From NCBI GenBank assembly GCA_035041965.1, contig JAPYMA010002560.1, forward strand, positions 1-64,000: 64,000 bases of DNA, in the 5' to 3' direction. Source of the stretch: Anisakis pegreffii (Eukaryota > Nematoda > Chromadorea > Rhabditida > Anisakidae). The translations under genes were made by a program, and so were the position numbers. Positions 47,538 through 58,342 of the stretch are shown here, piece after piece (position 1 is the first letter of the stretch; every line of letters starts with the position of its first letter). Below the pieces are notes generated by a model. It did no database searches, had not been told where the DNA came from, and saw only the letters and a program-made list of their open reading frames with translations.

Positions 47538-48470
47538 ATGTATAACACAGCCGTTGTTCTCGTTTGTGCTACACTCGTGGCTCATTTTGCTTTGAATGAG
47601 GCATCTTCGGGATGTGGTTCGTCTGGATGTGGAAGTAGGAGTTCGGTTAGTGGTTACGCTGGTGGTTGTGGTGGTCATGGCGGCGGCTGTGGCAGTGGTC
47701 ATGGCGGTGGTTGGGGTTGGGGTTTGCTGGGCTGCGGAATGCCAGGTGGTGCTTTGCTAGGATGTGGAACTGGAGGTTGCGGTGGATGTGGTGGTGCGGC
47801 TGGTGCTGGTGGACTATTCGGCTGCGGAAGTCTTTGCGGAAGCAGTGGATGCGGTGGACATAGCGCTGGTTGTGGTGGTGGTTTGCCGGGCTGCGGAATG
47901 CCAGGATGCAAAACTGGAGGTTGTGGTGGAGGTGCTGGCTTAATCGGTTGCGGAAGTCCCTGCGGAAGCGGCGGATGTGGTGGACATAGCGCTGGTTGGG
48001 GTGGTGGATTACTGGGCTGCGGAATGCCAGGATGCAACACAGGAGGTTGTGGTGGAGGTGCTGGTTTACTCGGCTGCGGAAGTCTTTGCGGAGGAGGTGG
48101 ATGCGGTGGAAATGTCGCTGGTTGTGGTACTAGCGCATGTGGTGCAGGCTTACCCGGTTTTGGAAGTCTTTGCGGAAGCAGTGGATGTGGTCAACATTGC
48201 AGTGGCGGTGGTGGTGGTGGATGTGGTGGTGGCTTACTGGGCTGCGGAATGCCAGGTGGTGCTTTGTTAGGATGCGGAAATGGAGGTTGCGGTGGTGCTG
48301 GTGGATTATTCGGCTGCGGAAGTCATTGCGGAGGAGGTAAATGCGGTGGACATGGCGCTGGTTGTGGTGCTAGCGCATGTGGTGCTGGCTTACCCGGTTT
48401 TGGAGGTCTTTGCGGAAGCAGCGGATGTGGTCATCATTGCAGTGGTGGTGGTGGTGGATGTGGCAAATAA
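47538..48470 (+). CDS. Secreted Gly/Cys-rich repeat protein 2
   Basis: 310 residues if it starts at the ATG directly after CACTTTCAG. An upstream in-frame start at 47493 would bypass that acceptor and spoil the signal peptide. 'MYNTAVVLVCATLVAHFA' is a signal sequence. The mature chain is built from about four imperfect modules of roughly 50-75 residues: 'LLGCGMPG', then '(L/I)(F/I/L)GCGS.CG..GCGG' and 'ACGAGLPGFG.LCGSSGCG.HC'. Cys is spaced mostly as CG.xx.CGG, with His-Cys pairs near the end. The family character matches protein 1, but the repeats are distinct. A structural, disulfide-rich secreted product is the best inference. Confidence 0.85.
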   Translation: MYNTAVVLVCATLVAHFALNEASSGCGSSGCGSRSSVSGYAGGCGGHGGGCGSGHGGGWGWGLLGCGMPGGALLGCGTGGCGGCGGAAGAGGLFGCGSLCGSSGCGGHSAGCGGGLPGCGMPGCKTGGCGGGAGLIGCGSPCGSGGCGGHSAGWGGGLLGCGMPGCNTGGCGGGAGLLGCGSLCGGGGCGGNVAGCGTSACGAGLPGFGSLCGSSGCGQHCSGGGGGGCGGGLLGCGMPGGALLGCGNGGCGGAGGLFGCGSHCGGGKCGGHGAGCGASACGAGLPGFGGLCGSSGCGHHCSGGGGGCGK

Positions 48471-50265
48471 TCTGAGGTAAACGATTCTCATTCTCATCAA
48501 TCTGATACATCGCATATTATGTTACAATTATCCACATTCACATGCACATTCGCTCTACCGCTCCTCCTTTCCTCACGATAAAACATTCATCCACAAAACT
48601 CACCCAAACTGGACATCATAAGAATATCCACTGTTGTTTTCATTCATAACAACTATATTAAAGTGTAAATTCAACTACCGTATTCCTTCATATCCAAAGG
48701 TGCCACGAGCCTAATCAAACAATGTATAATGAGGCTATCCATTGGGAGTGGCTACATACAGAATTACAAAAGAACATAAAATTCATCTGAAAATATTTTA
48801 AGTTGAAAATTTTCAGGTGTCTGTATCAATGCCGATGGCAACTGTATTAAACTGTGGTGCTTGAAACGTCTGTGATCATCGTTTTTTTTTTTTTTGTAAT
48901 GATTGCATGTCTCCTCACCATACCTAATAAACGTTGTTCTCATAAACTCAAAAATTGACTTCATCAAACATTTAACGAACGTCCACTTCTCCCGATGTTA
49001 TATGACCATATTATTATATCGCTAATTAGAGTATACTTAGAAACTCTGTGATTACGTAGAACAGTTCTTTTATATTGATCAACGCTGGTGTACGATCAAC
49101 GAGAAGTGCAACTTTTACTTACAAACAATTGTGGCAAATGAACACATCGCCAGACTATCACTAAATCTCACTGCTATTTAAGACATTCTCGTAACTATGC
49201 CATTATATTCCACCTATCACGAACATGTAAAAAAAAGTGATTATGGATGATTCCCAAAGGCGAACAATTACTGCATAGTTAAACTAAGCATTCGAGAGTG
49301 GCATACTGCTGCAACGGTTAATTAGGTAGAAATCTCATAGAATTGATCGCTGAAGTTACGGTGTGCAACGAAGATGTTCTGTTTAAATTTTATGTTTTCA
49401 ATAATCTTTGCAAATGCTTAGCATTCAGTCTTCAGGTAGCTTTAATATTACCAGGGGTAAGGCTATTGGTAGGTTATCATTTCAATTTCACCATTATTTT
49501 CAATTGTGTCATCTCAATTAATTGTATCATTTCAATCGCATCATCTTAATCGGTTACATCATTTCAATTAACCGACGTATCATTTCAGTGTCTCAGAAAA
49601 AAACCTGTTCTTAACCGTTCAGTTTGATTTGTCCTTCACTTAATTCGTATAATCGTTTAACAAAATTTCTCTTCGAACCCACAACAAATCTCTCATATAA
49701 ATTCTGCCAACCTTTTTACATGCATACCTTCCCACCTTTAACTCTCACCAATGTTGTATTCTGATTGGCGGTTACCTATGTGGACGCGTTTATACAGAGA
49801 AATGCGGCGTTTTATTACAGTGAAACCAAACAGTGCTGAGAATCAACGACTAATCAAGACATAATTCGAAGGAAAATGTTTGTAAACTGCTGATCGCATA
49901 ATCGTTGACACACAACTTCATTGCTGCTCTCAATTCGTTGCCAACGCAGTCGGTAATGAGGCATTCAAATTGTGAAATTTCGCTAGAAAGACCAAAATGG
50001 TTTTGTCTCGCTTGTGTCGTATTAGTTTCATATTTCCCATACCATGTGCTGCCTTGAGTTCATTCCGTTGCCTGAAGTAAAATTTGTTGCAACAAGTTGC
50101 AAATGCGCCCATCAATTATCGAACAACAGTGAAACTGTGAGGATTACGAATAATAAGGAAAATAGAGATTCAAGTCGTTTTGCCAATGGAATTCGCTTTG
50201 ATTACCGTTAAAGGTTTCAGAACAATGATTGTTTAAGATGAGACTAATTTGAGCGTAACGCTTAG
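48471..50265. other. No recognised gene; includes a TCATTTCAATT-type degenerate repeat
   Basis: AT-rich sequence after gene 2. An AATAAA occurs at 48926-48931 but is far from the stop codon; ATTAAA near 48657 is closer. At about 49476-49590 a stretch repeats variants of '(T)ATCATTTCAATT' five to six times. No gene found. Confidence 0.5.
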
Positions 50266-50269
50266 GTTA

Positions 50270-50422
50270 AGAAATGAATAAACCTACATTGAGTGAACGT
50301 CATCTGTGATTGTGAACAAACAGATGATGAGCAGTGAAAGTTTCAGTGAAATGTTCATGATGTAGTGATTGACTTGTTTTGACACTCTTAAATACCCAAT
50401 CAACAATTTGACAACATCCTTG
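50270..50422 (+). promoter_or_regulatory. Repeated promoter-like module, copy 1
   Basis: About 150 bp aligned with the copies at 51.26 and 53.72 kb. Shared blocks are 'AAT.AA.(C)..ACATTGA', 'AACAGATGATGAGCAGTGAAA', 'TTCAGTGAAATGTTCATGATG', then an A/T box TTAAATAC, then 'CAACAATTTGACAACATCCTTG' and an acceptor-like GTTCAG. The order (conserved block, TATA-like box about 60 bp later, start-site-like block) suggests a promoter. No clear gene follows. Confidence 0.55.
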
Positions 50423-51257
50423 TTCAGGTAGGTTTTTGTTCGCAGTACCTGCACTGGACTGTACTCTGCCGAAAAACAAACTCGATTGGAGAAAATTATT
50501 GATGATTGATTATGAATGAGTTTTTTTTTTCTCGTTTACTAAATTTTCGTTTCATTTCATGACTACTGAATGTTTCACGTGAACGAACACTACGAAGTTG
50601 CTTCCTGGCAACCAATTTGTTTGCATTGAATTATTTTTATTATTCCACACTGATTTCATAAATTCAACGACATTTGTAAAAGATAGTTAGCAAATAGGAC
50701 AAAAAGATTTCATTGTTCATTTCAGTACGGAAATTCATAAAGTTTGAGTAGAATACAGATAACAGTTAGCTGAAGAGGAAATGAGATATGGAAGATTGAT
50801 ATGGGACAGGTGATTGAAGCGATTGGATCTGTCTAATTATCAGTTTGTTGGCGGAGGGATCGTTGTCGTTTGTTGTACAACAGGCTGCCTTCCTCGAAAA
50901 ACCAAGACTCGCTTCATTCGAATCATTTTTGCATCCTTCATAATAGTTTCACTCACGTCGTCTTGTGGCCTGAATTAGGAATCACTTGGAAACGTTATCA
51001 ATTCCGTGCATCATTCTATCATCACGAAAATGGACGCTTATAGAGCGGGCATTTACAAAACTGCTTATAAGCATCTGCAAATACTTGAATTCAACTTTGA
51101 GAGTGTCCATTGGAATAAATCACAAAATAAATCATTACCTCATAATTAGTGCATTGTTCAGATCACATACAAACAAAAAATAGGCGTTCAAAACTAAAAT
51201 GATTCTATCATAGTCTTGCACTAGATGGGGCTTAGGAACGTTAAGGGATCAGCCAAA
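50423..51257. other. No recognised gene between module copies 1 and 2
   Basis: Short frames only. If module 1 drives a transcript, it is small, non-coding or decayed. Confidence 0.4.
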
Positions 51258-51428
51258 ATAAGCGATTAAACTTACATTGACTTAGTGTTATCAACGATTG
51301 CCAATAAACAAGTGATAAGCACTAAAAGTTTCATGGAAACGCTCATGCTGAAGCGACTGTTCTGTTCGGATACATTTATAAACTTACTTTTATACTCGCT
51401 GTTCGTACACAAACTGTCAACTTTCGTA
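51258..51428 (+). promoter_or_regulatory. Repeated promoter-like module, copy 2
   Basis: Matches copy 1 with 'TTACATTGACTTAGTGTTATC', 'AACAAGTGATAAGCACTAAAA', 'TTTCATGGAAACGCTCATGCTG', the A/T box TTTATAAAC and 'ACAAACTGTCAACTTTCG'. A short hydrophobic Cys-containing frame follows (51440-51670), but I cannot support it as a gene. Confidence 0.55.
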
Positions 51429-53719
51429 TTTTTTGATGAATGTTTCTGAACTGGAACTGCTCACAAGAAACAACACGAAGTAAAAGATCTTGCTGTGCAG
51501 TTCTCTGTGGACGCTTCCTGGAAAGTACATTTAATCTCGTTGTGTTTATCAGTGCGTCTGTGGTAAATTTGATTTCATGTTATGCTCCATTGAATTGTTT
51601 CACTTGGTTGCTTGTTATTTTATGTTTTTGTCAATTCATCTCATTGATTATGATAATTTTTCACGAATAAAATCTTCTTTATTGATTCCAGAACACATAG
51701 TAGGATCGCTTTGACTCCACATTAAAGTTTTTACTCGTTGGAATTCTGCTCTGCGGTGAATTCTTTACGCTATGAGCTCGTGATGCCATCGGGAAATCCA
51801 TAGCAATTGAACACAAGCTTTCTTCGGATGAAACTTCAGCGTTTCCTAACGAGCTATTGGATCGCCGAAATAGCGCATAAGGAATTATTTAGTGTCAGAA
51901 AAACACTGATCGACTACACGCAATTGTTCGTTATTATGTAAAAAGTGCTGGAACGAGTGGCTCATTTACAGCCACAAAATCTGATTTAAGAACAATGGAA
52001 AACAATCCATGAATCAATCCATGAAAACAATCCGTAAATTTTCAGGGTTACTAAAGCGGAAAAATGCTGTGAATATGGTAATGTTCAAAAAGCACATAGT
52101 TGCTAAAATACACGTATCGGATGGCTAATGAAATTTGCGTTCAGTGAACTAACTGCTCATCGTTATGACTATTACTATTTTCATCAATTGAATACATGAA
52201 ACATAAACGCATGAAACCAGTTGCATCTAGCGATCATCGATTAATGCGCTGTTTCCTATTTGAAACTTGAAATGATGAATTCAGTTTCAGTTTGAGCAAC
52301 GTTCACGGTTCAAAAGCAATAAAATAACGATTTATTGTTGTATCTCTTTCGAACGACAGCATCACAATGCGCCGATCAACTCAAAATTTCACTGAAATTT
52401 CACCAATTCGTTTCGTTTCTTTTTTTCATTTGATTCTAAATAATGAGCAAATTTCTTGTTGTCCACAAGAAGTGACCAGGTCTCATTTCTACCCGAAAAC
52501 TTCGGAAGTAAGTCAACCGGAATGCTTGCTCGATCGTAGGGCTTGTTCGCTTACTGTGGCTGTCTTTCTATCCATTGCACCACGAGCGTTCAGTCACCTA
52601 ATACAACACAATTTTTTCATAGAGATAAATAACCAGAAGAATGGAGATAAGTAACGAGAAGCAACATTACAATGCTTTATTTCATCAATAAAGCGGAATG
52701 AATTCAGACTTGAAATATAGTTTTTGCAAAACATTTGAGACACAACGTATTGAGAGCGATTGATCTAATATTGATGGTCTGTTTGATGCGTGATTGTATT
52801 CTGTTGCATTATGATGTTGATGCAGTTGTTGTTGGTAAATGCGAGTGGGGAACTTCGGCTTTGAACACCAAGACTCTTTTCATTCGCACTAACGATGCAT
52901 CCCTCATTTCAGCCGTATTCATTTCTTTTTGTTGCCTGAAACAAAAAGCATTTCATCGTGTGAGGTTAGCTGTTCAATCGCTGACAAAATGAATCCTTAT
53001 CAATTATTATTCAACCAGCACAGTGAATGAATGAGTTTACCGGATTTTGCGCTCGTAAAACTCCTCAAATTATTGCGCACACCTTCGCACATCTCTCCTT
53101 TATCCACCGTCATCTCACATAAGATAACCTTTTTAAGTCAGCGATCAACACTCAATGCAAGTGTTTCTCAATAATCGCGCAGTGTCAACAATGAAAAACA
53201 GTAATTTCACCTATCAAAACTGTGTGTTGGTTCTGCGGATACCAACCGGTTTGGTCATTCAATGCGATTTGATCAGTCATTACTTTTCATAGGAAGTCCA
53301 GTGCACATTTTAAACTGAAGCTTATTAGCAACAGCATATCCGATGCATTGCAATAGCCTCTTGAGTAATCTCGAAATTAATTAGAAGACAACAACGAACA
53401 AGCACATGCCCTCATGAAAACGAGCGTTTTTCTCATTAACACACAGCTATTCCCTTGCTGAATGACTATTTGCGCAGCAATAATAAACAAACAAATAGAT
53501 AAGATGCCGTTCAATGCATATTTCCTTTTCGAGAGCTCACGCTTATGATACCGAAAATTGTCGCCATTTCACAGCGTAATATTCACCTCCCAAAGTGCTA
53601 ATAATATTCCATATTACATTCACTTCAAACACAACAAAAAAACTGGAACTTTAAGATGTGACAATGATCTAGTTTTGAAATTTCGATTGGAACAGCTAAT
53701 GAAAAGTTGCGAATTTGAA
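51429..53719. other. No recognised gene between module copies 2 and 3
   Basis: Contains a 76-codon hydrophobic frame at 51440-51670 and frames at 52367-52654 and 52735-52992. None has recognisable similarity or convincing splice context. Confidence 0.4.
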
Positions 53720-53882
53720 AAATGAACAAACTCACAATGACCGCGTGTTATCGATGAATAAACATAAACAGATGATAAACAGTCGGAAATTCGTTGAAAT
53801 TTTCATGACGAAATGGATGATTTGCTTCGAAGTATTTCTAGATTAGTTTATATACTGATTCAGCAATCTGTCAGCATTCCTG
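53720..53882 (+). promoter_or_regulatory. Repeated promoter-like module, copy 3
   Basis: Matches copies 1 and 2: 'AATGAACAAACTCACAATGAC', 'GTGTTATCGATG', 'AACAGATGATAAACAG', 'TTGAAATTTTCATGACGAAATG', the A/T box TTTATATAC and 'CAGCAATCTGTCAGCATTCCTG'. About 30 bp on, TTTTCAG precedes a short open, Ala/Val/Phe-rich frame ending at 54001, perhaps a decayed signal-peptide gene. Confidence 0.55.
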
Positions 53883-56273
53883 TTTCTCACATTTTTTCAT
53901 TTCGTTTTCAGTGCAACTGTTCTGCAACTGCTTTTTTTGGGGGAATACACAGTGTTTTTATTGCTGTTGCTGCCGTTGCTTTCCCTGTTTTGATGAATTA
54001 AATCAAGTTAGGTGGAGGAACATTTCGTATGCATTTCGAAACGTGATCGAATCACATTGAATTACATCCTTCAATTGCATCCTATGAAAAACAGCTAAAG
54101 CTCGAAGAGGTGTGTTCATCTCAAGAAGGCAAAAATTCGAAAGATGAAAGGCATATCATCGCAGCATGAAAAGCGCATTGAAATTCCATGCTCTTAATCG
54201 TGATAATTCACATTTTCAAGTGCAATTCACACTCCTTAATTATACATTACTATTGTCCATATGCAACACAGCGGAAACAATTCGATTGAATTTAATGTTG
54301 GCGCTTGTGTTCATAATCATAGAATAATCTTATTATCATCCTATTGTACACCTTACTGAGAAAGCATACGAACATTCAGCTACTTTTCCATTCTTGACAT
54401 ACCGATAGAGCAATTCATTGCTGAATTTTTTTCCAATTGCTTTATTAACTGTTGTATATCATTCAAAAATGCGCAATGCGGGAGGCAAGCTCCGATTTGC
54501 AGTTTACGGATTATGCATGAAGAAAATAAATTTCAAAGGGAAGAAATAAATGTCTCGATTCATCAGACAATTGCTAAGAATCGTGAAAAAATTCACAAAC
54601 ACATCTGAACTCGTCGCTAAACGTTCATACTCAAATTGTATTCAAAATGCCATGACTTGTAGACAATGTCTGACGATATGAAAGTGCAGACATTCTTGAA
54701 AGATTTTATCTATTTGTTTCAGCACTATCACTTTTAGAATTCACTTGGCAGAAGACATCCAAAAAAATTTGAATCATTTCAACTATGAAGGTTCGAGTAA
54801 TTGCATGTCCCATGTGGACGAAATCAAATGTGATGAGAAACACAAAATTCATTTATCAACATTCCAACAAAACATCCAAACGCATCAAGCAGACGCGCTT
54901 TTGCTTCATAAAGGGCATATTTTTCAGGCTGCATATCATTCCTAACTGATTTGAGCAAAAACCTCTATCACAATGACCAATCTACCATTGTTTCTTTCAT
55001 GCTCTCAAACAGTGCGCATGGAATGTCGTGAACATATCATTAACCAAATTGATCCCTTCAGCCCAATTTCATCTATTTCGAATCCTTCAAGAAGGGGATG
55101 CTTTCTGAACAAGTATTCCATTAAAGTAGGCAGTAAAGAACAATCCAATCCCTTAGAATTGCAGTAAACAAAATAAAGACGATGTTGTGAATTTTTTATC
55201 ACAGTTTAGTCGGCTCAATTGCATGCTCAAGCCCACCGGCTCTTTTCACTGAATCACAATCGCAGTGCATTCTGATCAGCGAAAAACCTAACGAACGATC
55301 TGATTTGAAGTAAACATTGGTTACCTCCATTGTAGTTTATTCTAACGATTTGTAAAGATAATTCAATTTGTGGTATTCAGGCAAAATTATGACGGTGATG
55401 TTGTGAATACAAAATGCAGACCTGAAACAACGAAACGTCGAATGGGTACGTCCATTGGATGTTCATAGAAAACACAATTCATTGGTGAAAAGAAACAATT
55501 TCGGTCATATCGACTGCTCACATATCCATCATCGCCATTCGACCTGAAAAGCGCTTCGCTACAACAACACCATTAAAATTTCCAACGGAATCATGGGACA
55601 ATAACGAAATGAGATTTTCATTTTTTGCTCAATTTGACTTATTCCCCATCAACTGATGTGGTTATTTCTGATGTGAACTTCAGTTGCTATATTCTTTGCA
55701 ACTGAATGTAAGGTCGATTTTCTGACGCAGTCGAATTTTGCTATAGAATCGAGTTGAAAAAATGAGAATTTATGCTTTGTTTATTTGAGTGGAAACAATC
55801 AGTGCAAAACTTACGCGACTGTTAATGCATATGGTTGCCTGAGATTCGTGAACAGCATTGGAGCGGCGTTGCTAAGAGGACTTAGTAAGCATAGAAGAAG
55901 TAAAACTCTACATATTGTCCGTTTCATTTCAAATCTGTCGGTCTCCATTGTTTTGCAGTGCGTTTGTTACTTGTCCTTTAAATATCCGACATCGTTAACG
56001 CACATCCGAATCAATCCAGAATAGCGCACTACTACATGCAGATTCATTCAACTGCAGCAGCCAAACGGCACGTGATATCAGTGAACAGATTAACCGCTCA
56101 GTGACAATTAGTGACAGATTAACCGCTCAAAATTTGCATTACGATTCATTAGTTCCGATTCGTATGTAATAAAGTGGGCGATAGGAAGGAAACATCAAGT
56201 ACTTCAAGTACGATAGCACTAAGTAAGCAGAAATGGCAGGAAGAGAAACGAATATGAAAAGATTCGAATTGGT
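53883..56273. other. No recognised gene
   Basis: AT-rich, short frames on both strands, no RNA gene or repeat terminus identified. Confidence 0.45.
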
Positions 56274-56405
56274 TACGATGACTGACCGAAGTTCGTTCGG
56301 TAAAATCCGATACGAATTTCGCTCAGAATACGAATTTCGGAATCTCAAAATATGAGTCCGGTCGGAGACCAAATGAATCGAACTTTAATTCTGTGGTCAT
56401 CATTG
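56274..56405. mobile_element. Possible second foldback MITE
   Basis: Imperfect inverted ends (ACGATGACTGACC near 56274; GGTCATCATTG near 56396) enclose inner palindromic pieces rich in TTCGG/CCGAA. These resemble the interior of the element at 43656-43801. Ends are diverged, so the boundaries are approximate. Confidence 0.4.
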
Positions 56406-58302
56406 ATTTAAGTATTCCAAAAGAATGGAAAATATTTCGCTTTTTGGATCTGCTTGAATTTTCACGATGAAGAAATGCGTTGTCATGCAGAAGCTAAATT
56501 CTCATTGATGCGAACGCTATTGATTAATGAATTTTTTCCTGGGAATATTGCGAGGTTAATTCTGAATTTCACATTCGCAATGGGAATTATCCGACAACGA
56601 TTCCCTAAATTCAAGTGTAGATGGACAATTCTATGCAGGAAATATGCATTCAACGGTTTTCATTTCGATTCATTCATTCATTTGTGATTTTTCATCTGTT
56701 TCAAAAATTACGGGACGATATCAGTATGAGAAGCACTGTCCGCTTGATGAAAGAAATGGAAGAACCACATTTTCATCATCAAGAAACTGATGACAAAGAA
56801 AATGCATAATGATCTGTCCCGTAAACTTTCTGGATTTGGAGACGTTCCTATGGATGAAACTTCAATTTGCTTGACACACCTTAATATGCCCTAAAGATGT
56901 TTGAAAGCTGGTCTAAAGATGCCGTCCGTTAGCACACGGGACTGATCGCCGCAGAAAGCAACGAAACTACCACACAACAGACGACGGTTTGGTGTAATTT
57001 GTATGAAGAAGCGGTGAACATAACCGCACCTCCCTCTGATGAGCAAAATTCCAGAGAAAGATAACATAGATTGCTTGGAAAAGTTCAATCTATTCATGCG
57101 TCTAGTCGGGCAAGCGCAATTTCTCTCTTCAAAAATGCAGTCAAACTCAATTAGAGAAAATATTTCTTGCATATTTCATCAAATTGCATATTTCTCGATC
57201 AACGACCAAATTCCAACTACAACTCAGACAATTAGACCACCACCAATATATGTTCAATCATTTATCGAGAATCGGGACCATCAATTCGAGAATGCAACAG
57301 CTAGTTTGATTACGTGAGTATACCGGTTTCAGATGATCAATCGCAACAGACAGCTGGGAAACTGAGTCTTTAGGGTTTTTGAATGAAGGAACGGTTTCCG
57401 AGCCATATTCGTTATTAATGGTCGTTGTTCATCAAAAAGTAAGGAGACAGGGTCTACAATAATCACTACATGGAAGCAAATCATCTGATTATTTACAGAT
57501 TGGTTGATTTGTTTGCAGCGATTGAAACTGCTTTTGATGGGAAGCTCATGGATCGTCATGTATCATCATTTCATGTAAACGAAGCAGTTGAAGAATTTTG
57601 CTAACTTTAATGGTGAGTGATCGATCGATATGAAAGCGAAACTCACTCATTTTGTGGATTGAGCAGAAATTTTTGAGATGTATGTAAAATGAAACGACCA
57701 AAATGTGCATAACGTTTCCTTCGTATTTTATAATGCAGTATGCTCTAAAGCAAATTTTATCTTGTATATTCAATAATTTCACATTGCATCACCTAATTAA
57801 GGCCAAGCAACGTTTTTTTTTTGTAATGGTTAAACCTTGTTTGCTGGCAGAAAAAAAAACTTTCATGGTGCAGATTGATAAAAAGTTATACTCATTTTCT
57901 TCACAGTATTCAACTGAGATGCACAATGTTTTCAAATAGTCATCAACAAATTGCGTATCCTTTTGAGTGCTATTGTGGTTGTGTGCGCAAGCTTGAAACC
58001 AATAAAAATAAGAGAACTTTTCACAAGCAATTCATTCCAATTTTCAGAATCACACATGTTAATTTTGAAGAGCTTGCACACACCGAGTATCTTCAATGAG
58101 CTTGAATACGAAAGAGCCTTTCCATAAAGAATTCATGAAATGGTCCTCGACATAATCAGATGTTCTCTCGATATAATAACCGAACATGAATCTGAAGCAT
58201 TTCTGAAATATTATCAACCAGAACACATTGCGTCGCTCTATCTCTTTGCAATTTTTTGCAGAATAAATTTCCATTCACGATTACTTTCAGCAGTCCTTAT
58301 TT
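56406..58302. other. No recognised gene
   Basis: Short frames only. One at 56621-56809 ends in an acidic, His-rich sequence ('EMEEPHFHHQETDDKENA') and could be a terminal exon of an unseen gene, but nothing supports it. Confidence 0.4.
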
Positions 58303-58342
58303 GTCAGATGCACAACTGCATCTGACAGTTGTGTCAGATGCA
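58303..58342. repeat. Three alternating copies of GTCAGATGCA forming competing hairpins
   Basis: GTCAGATGCA appears forward (58303), inverted as TGCATCTGAC with a 4-base spacer, then forward again after CAGTTGT. CAACTG/CAGTTG also pair. Either arm can fold with the middle copy. Confidence 0.8.
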
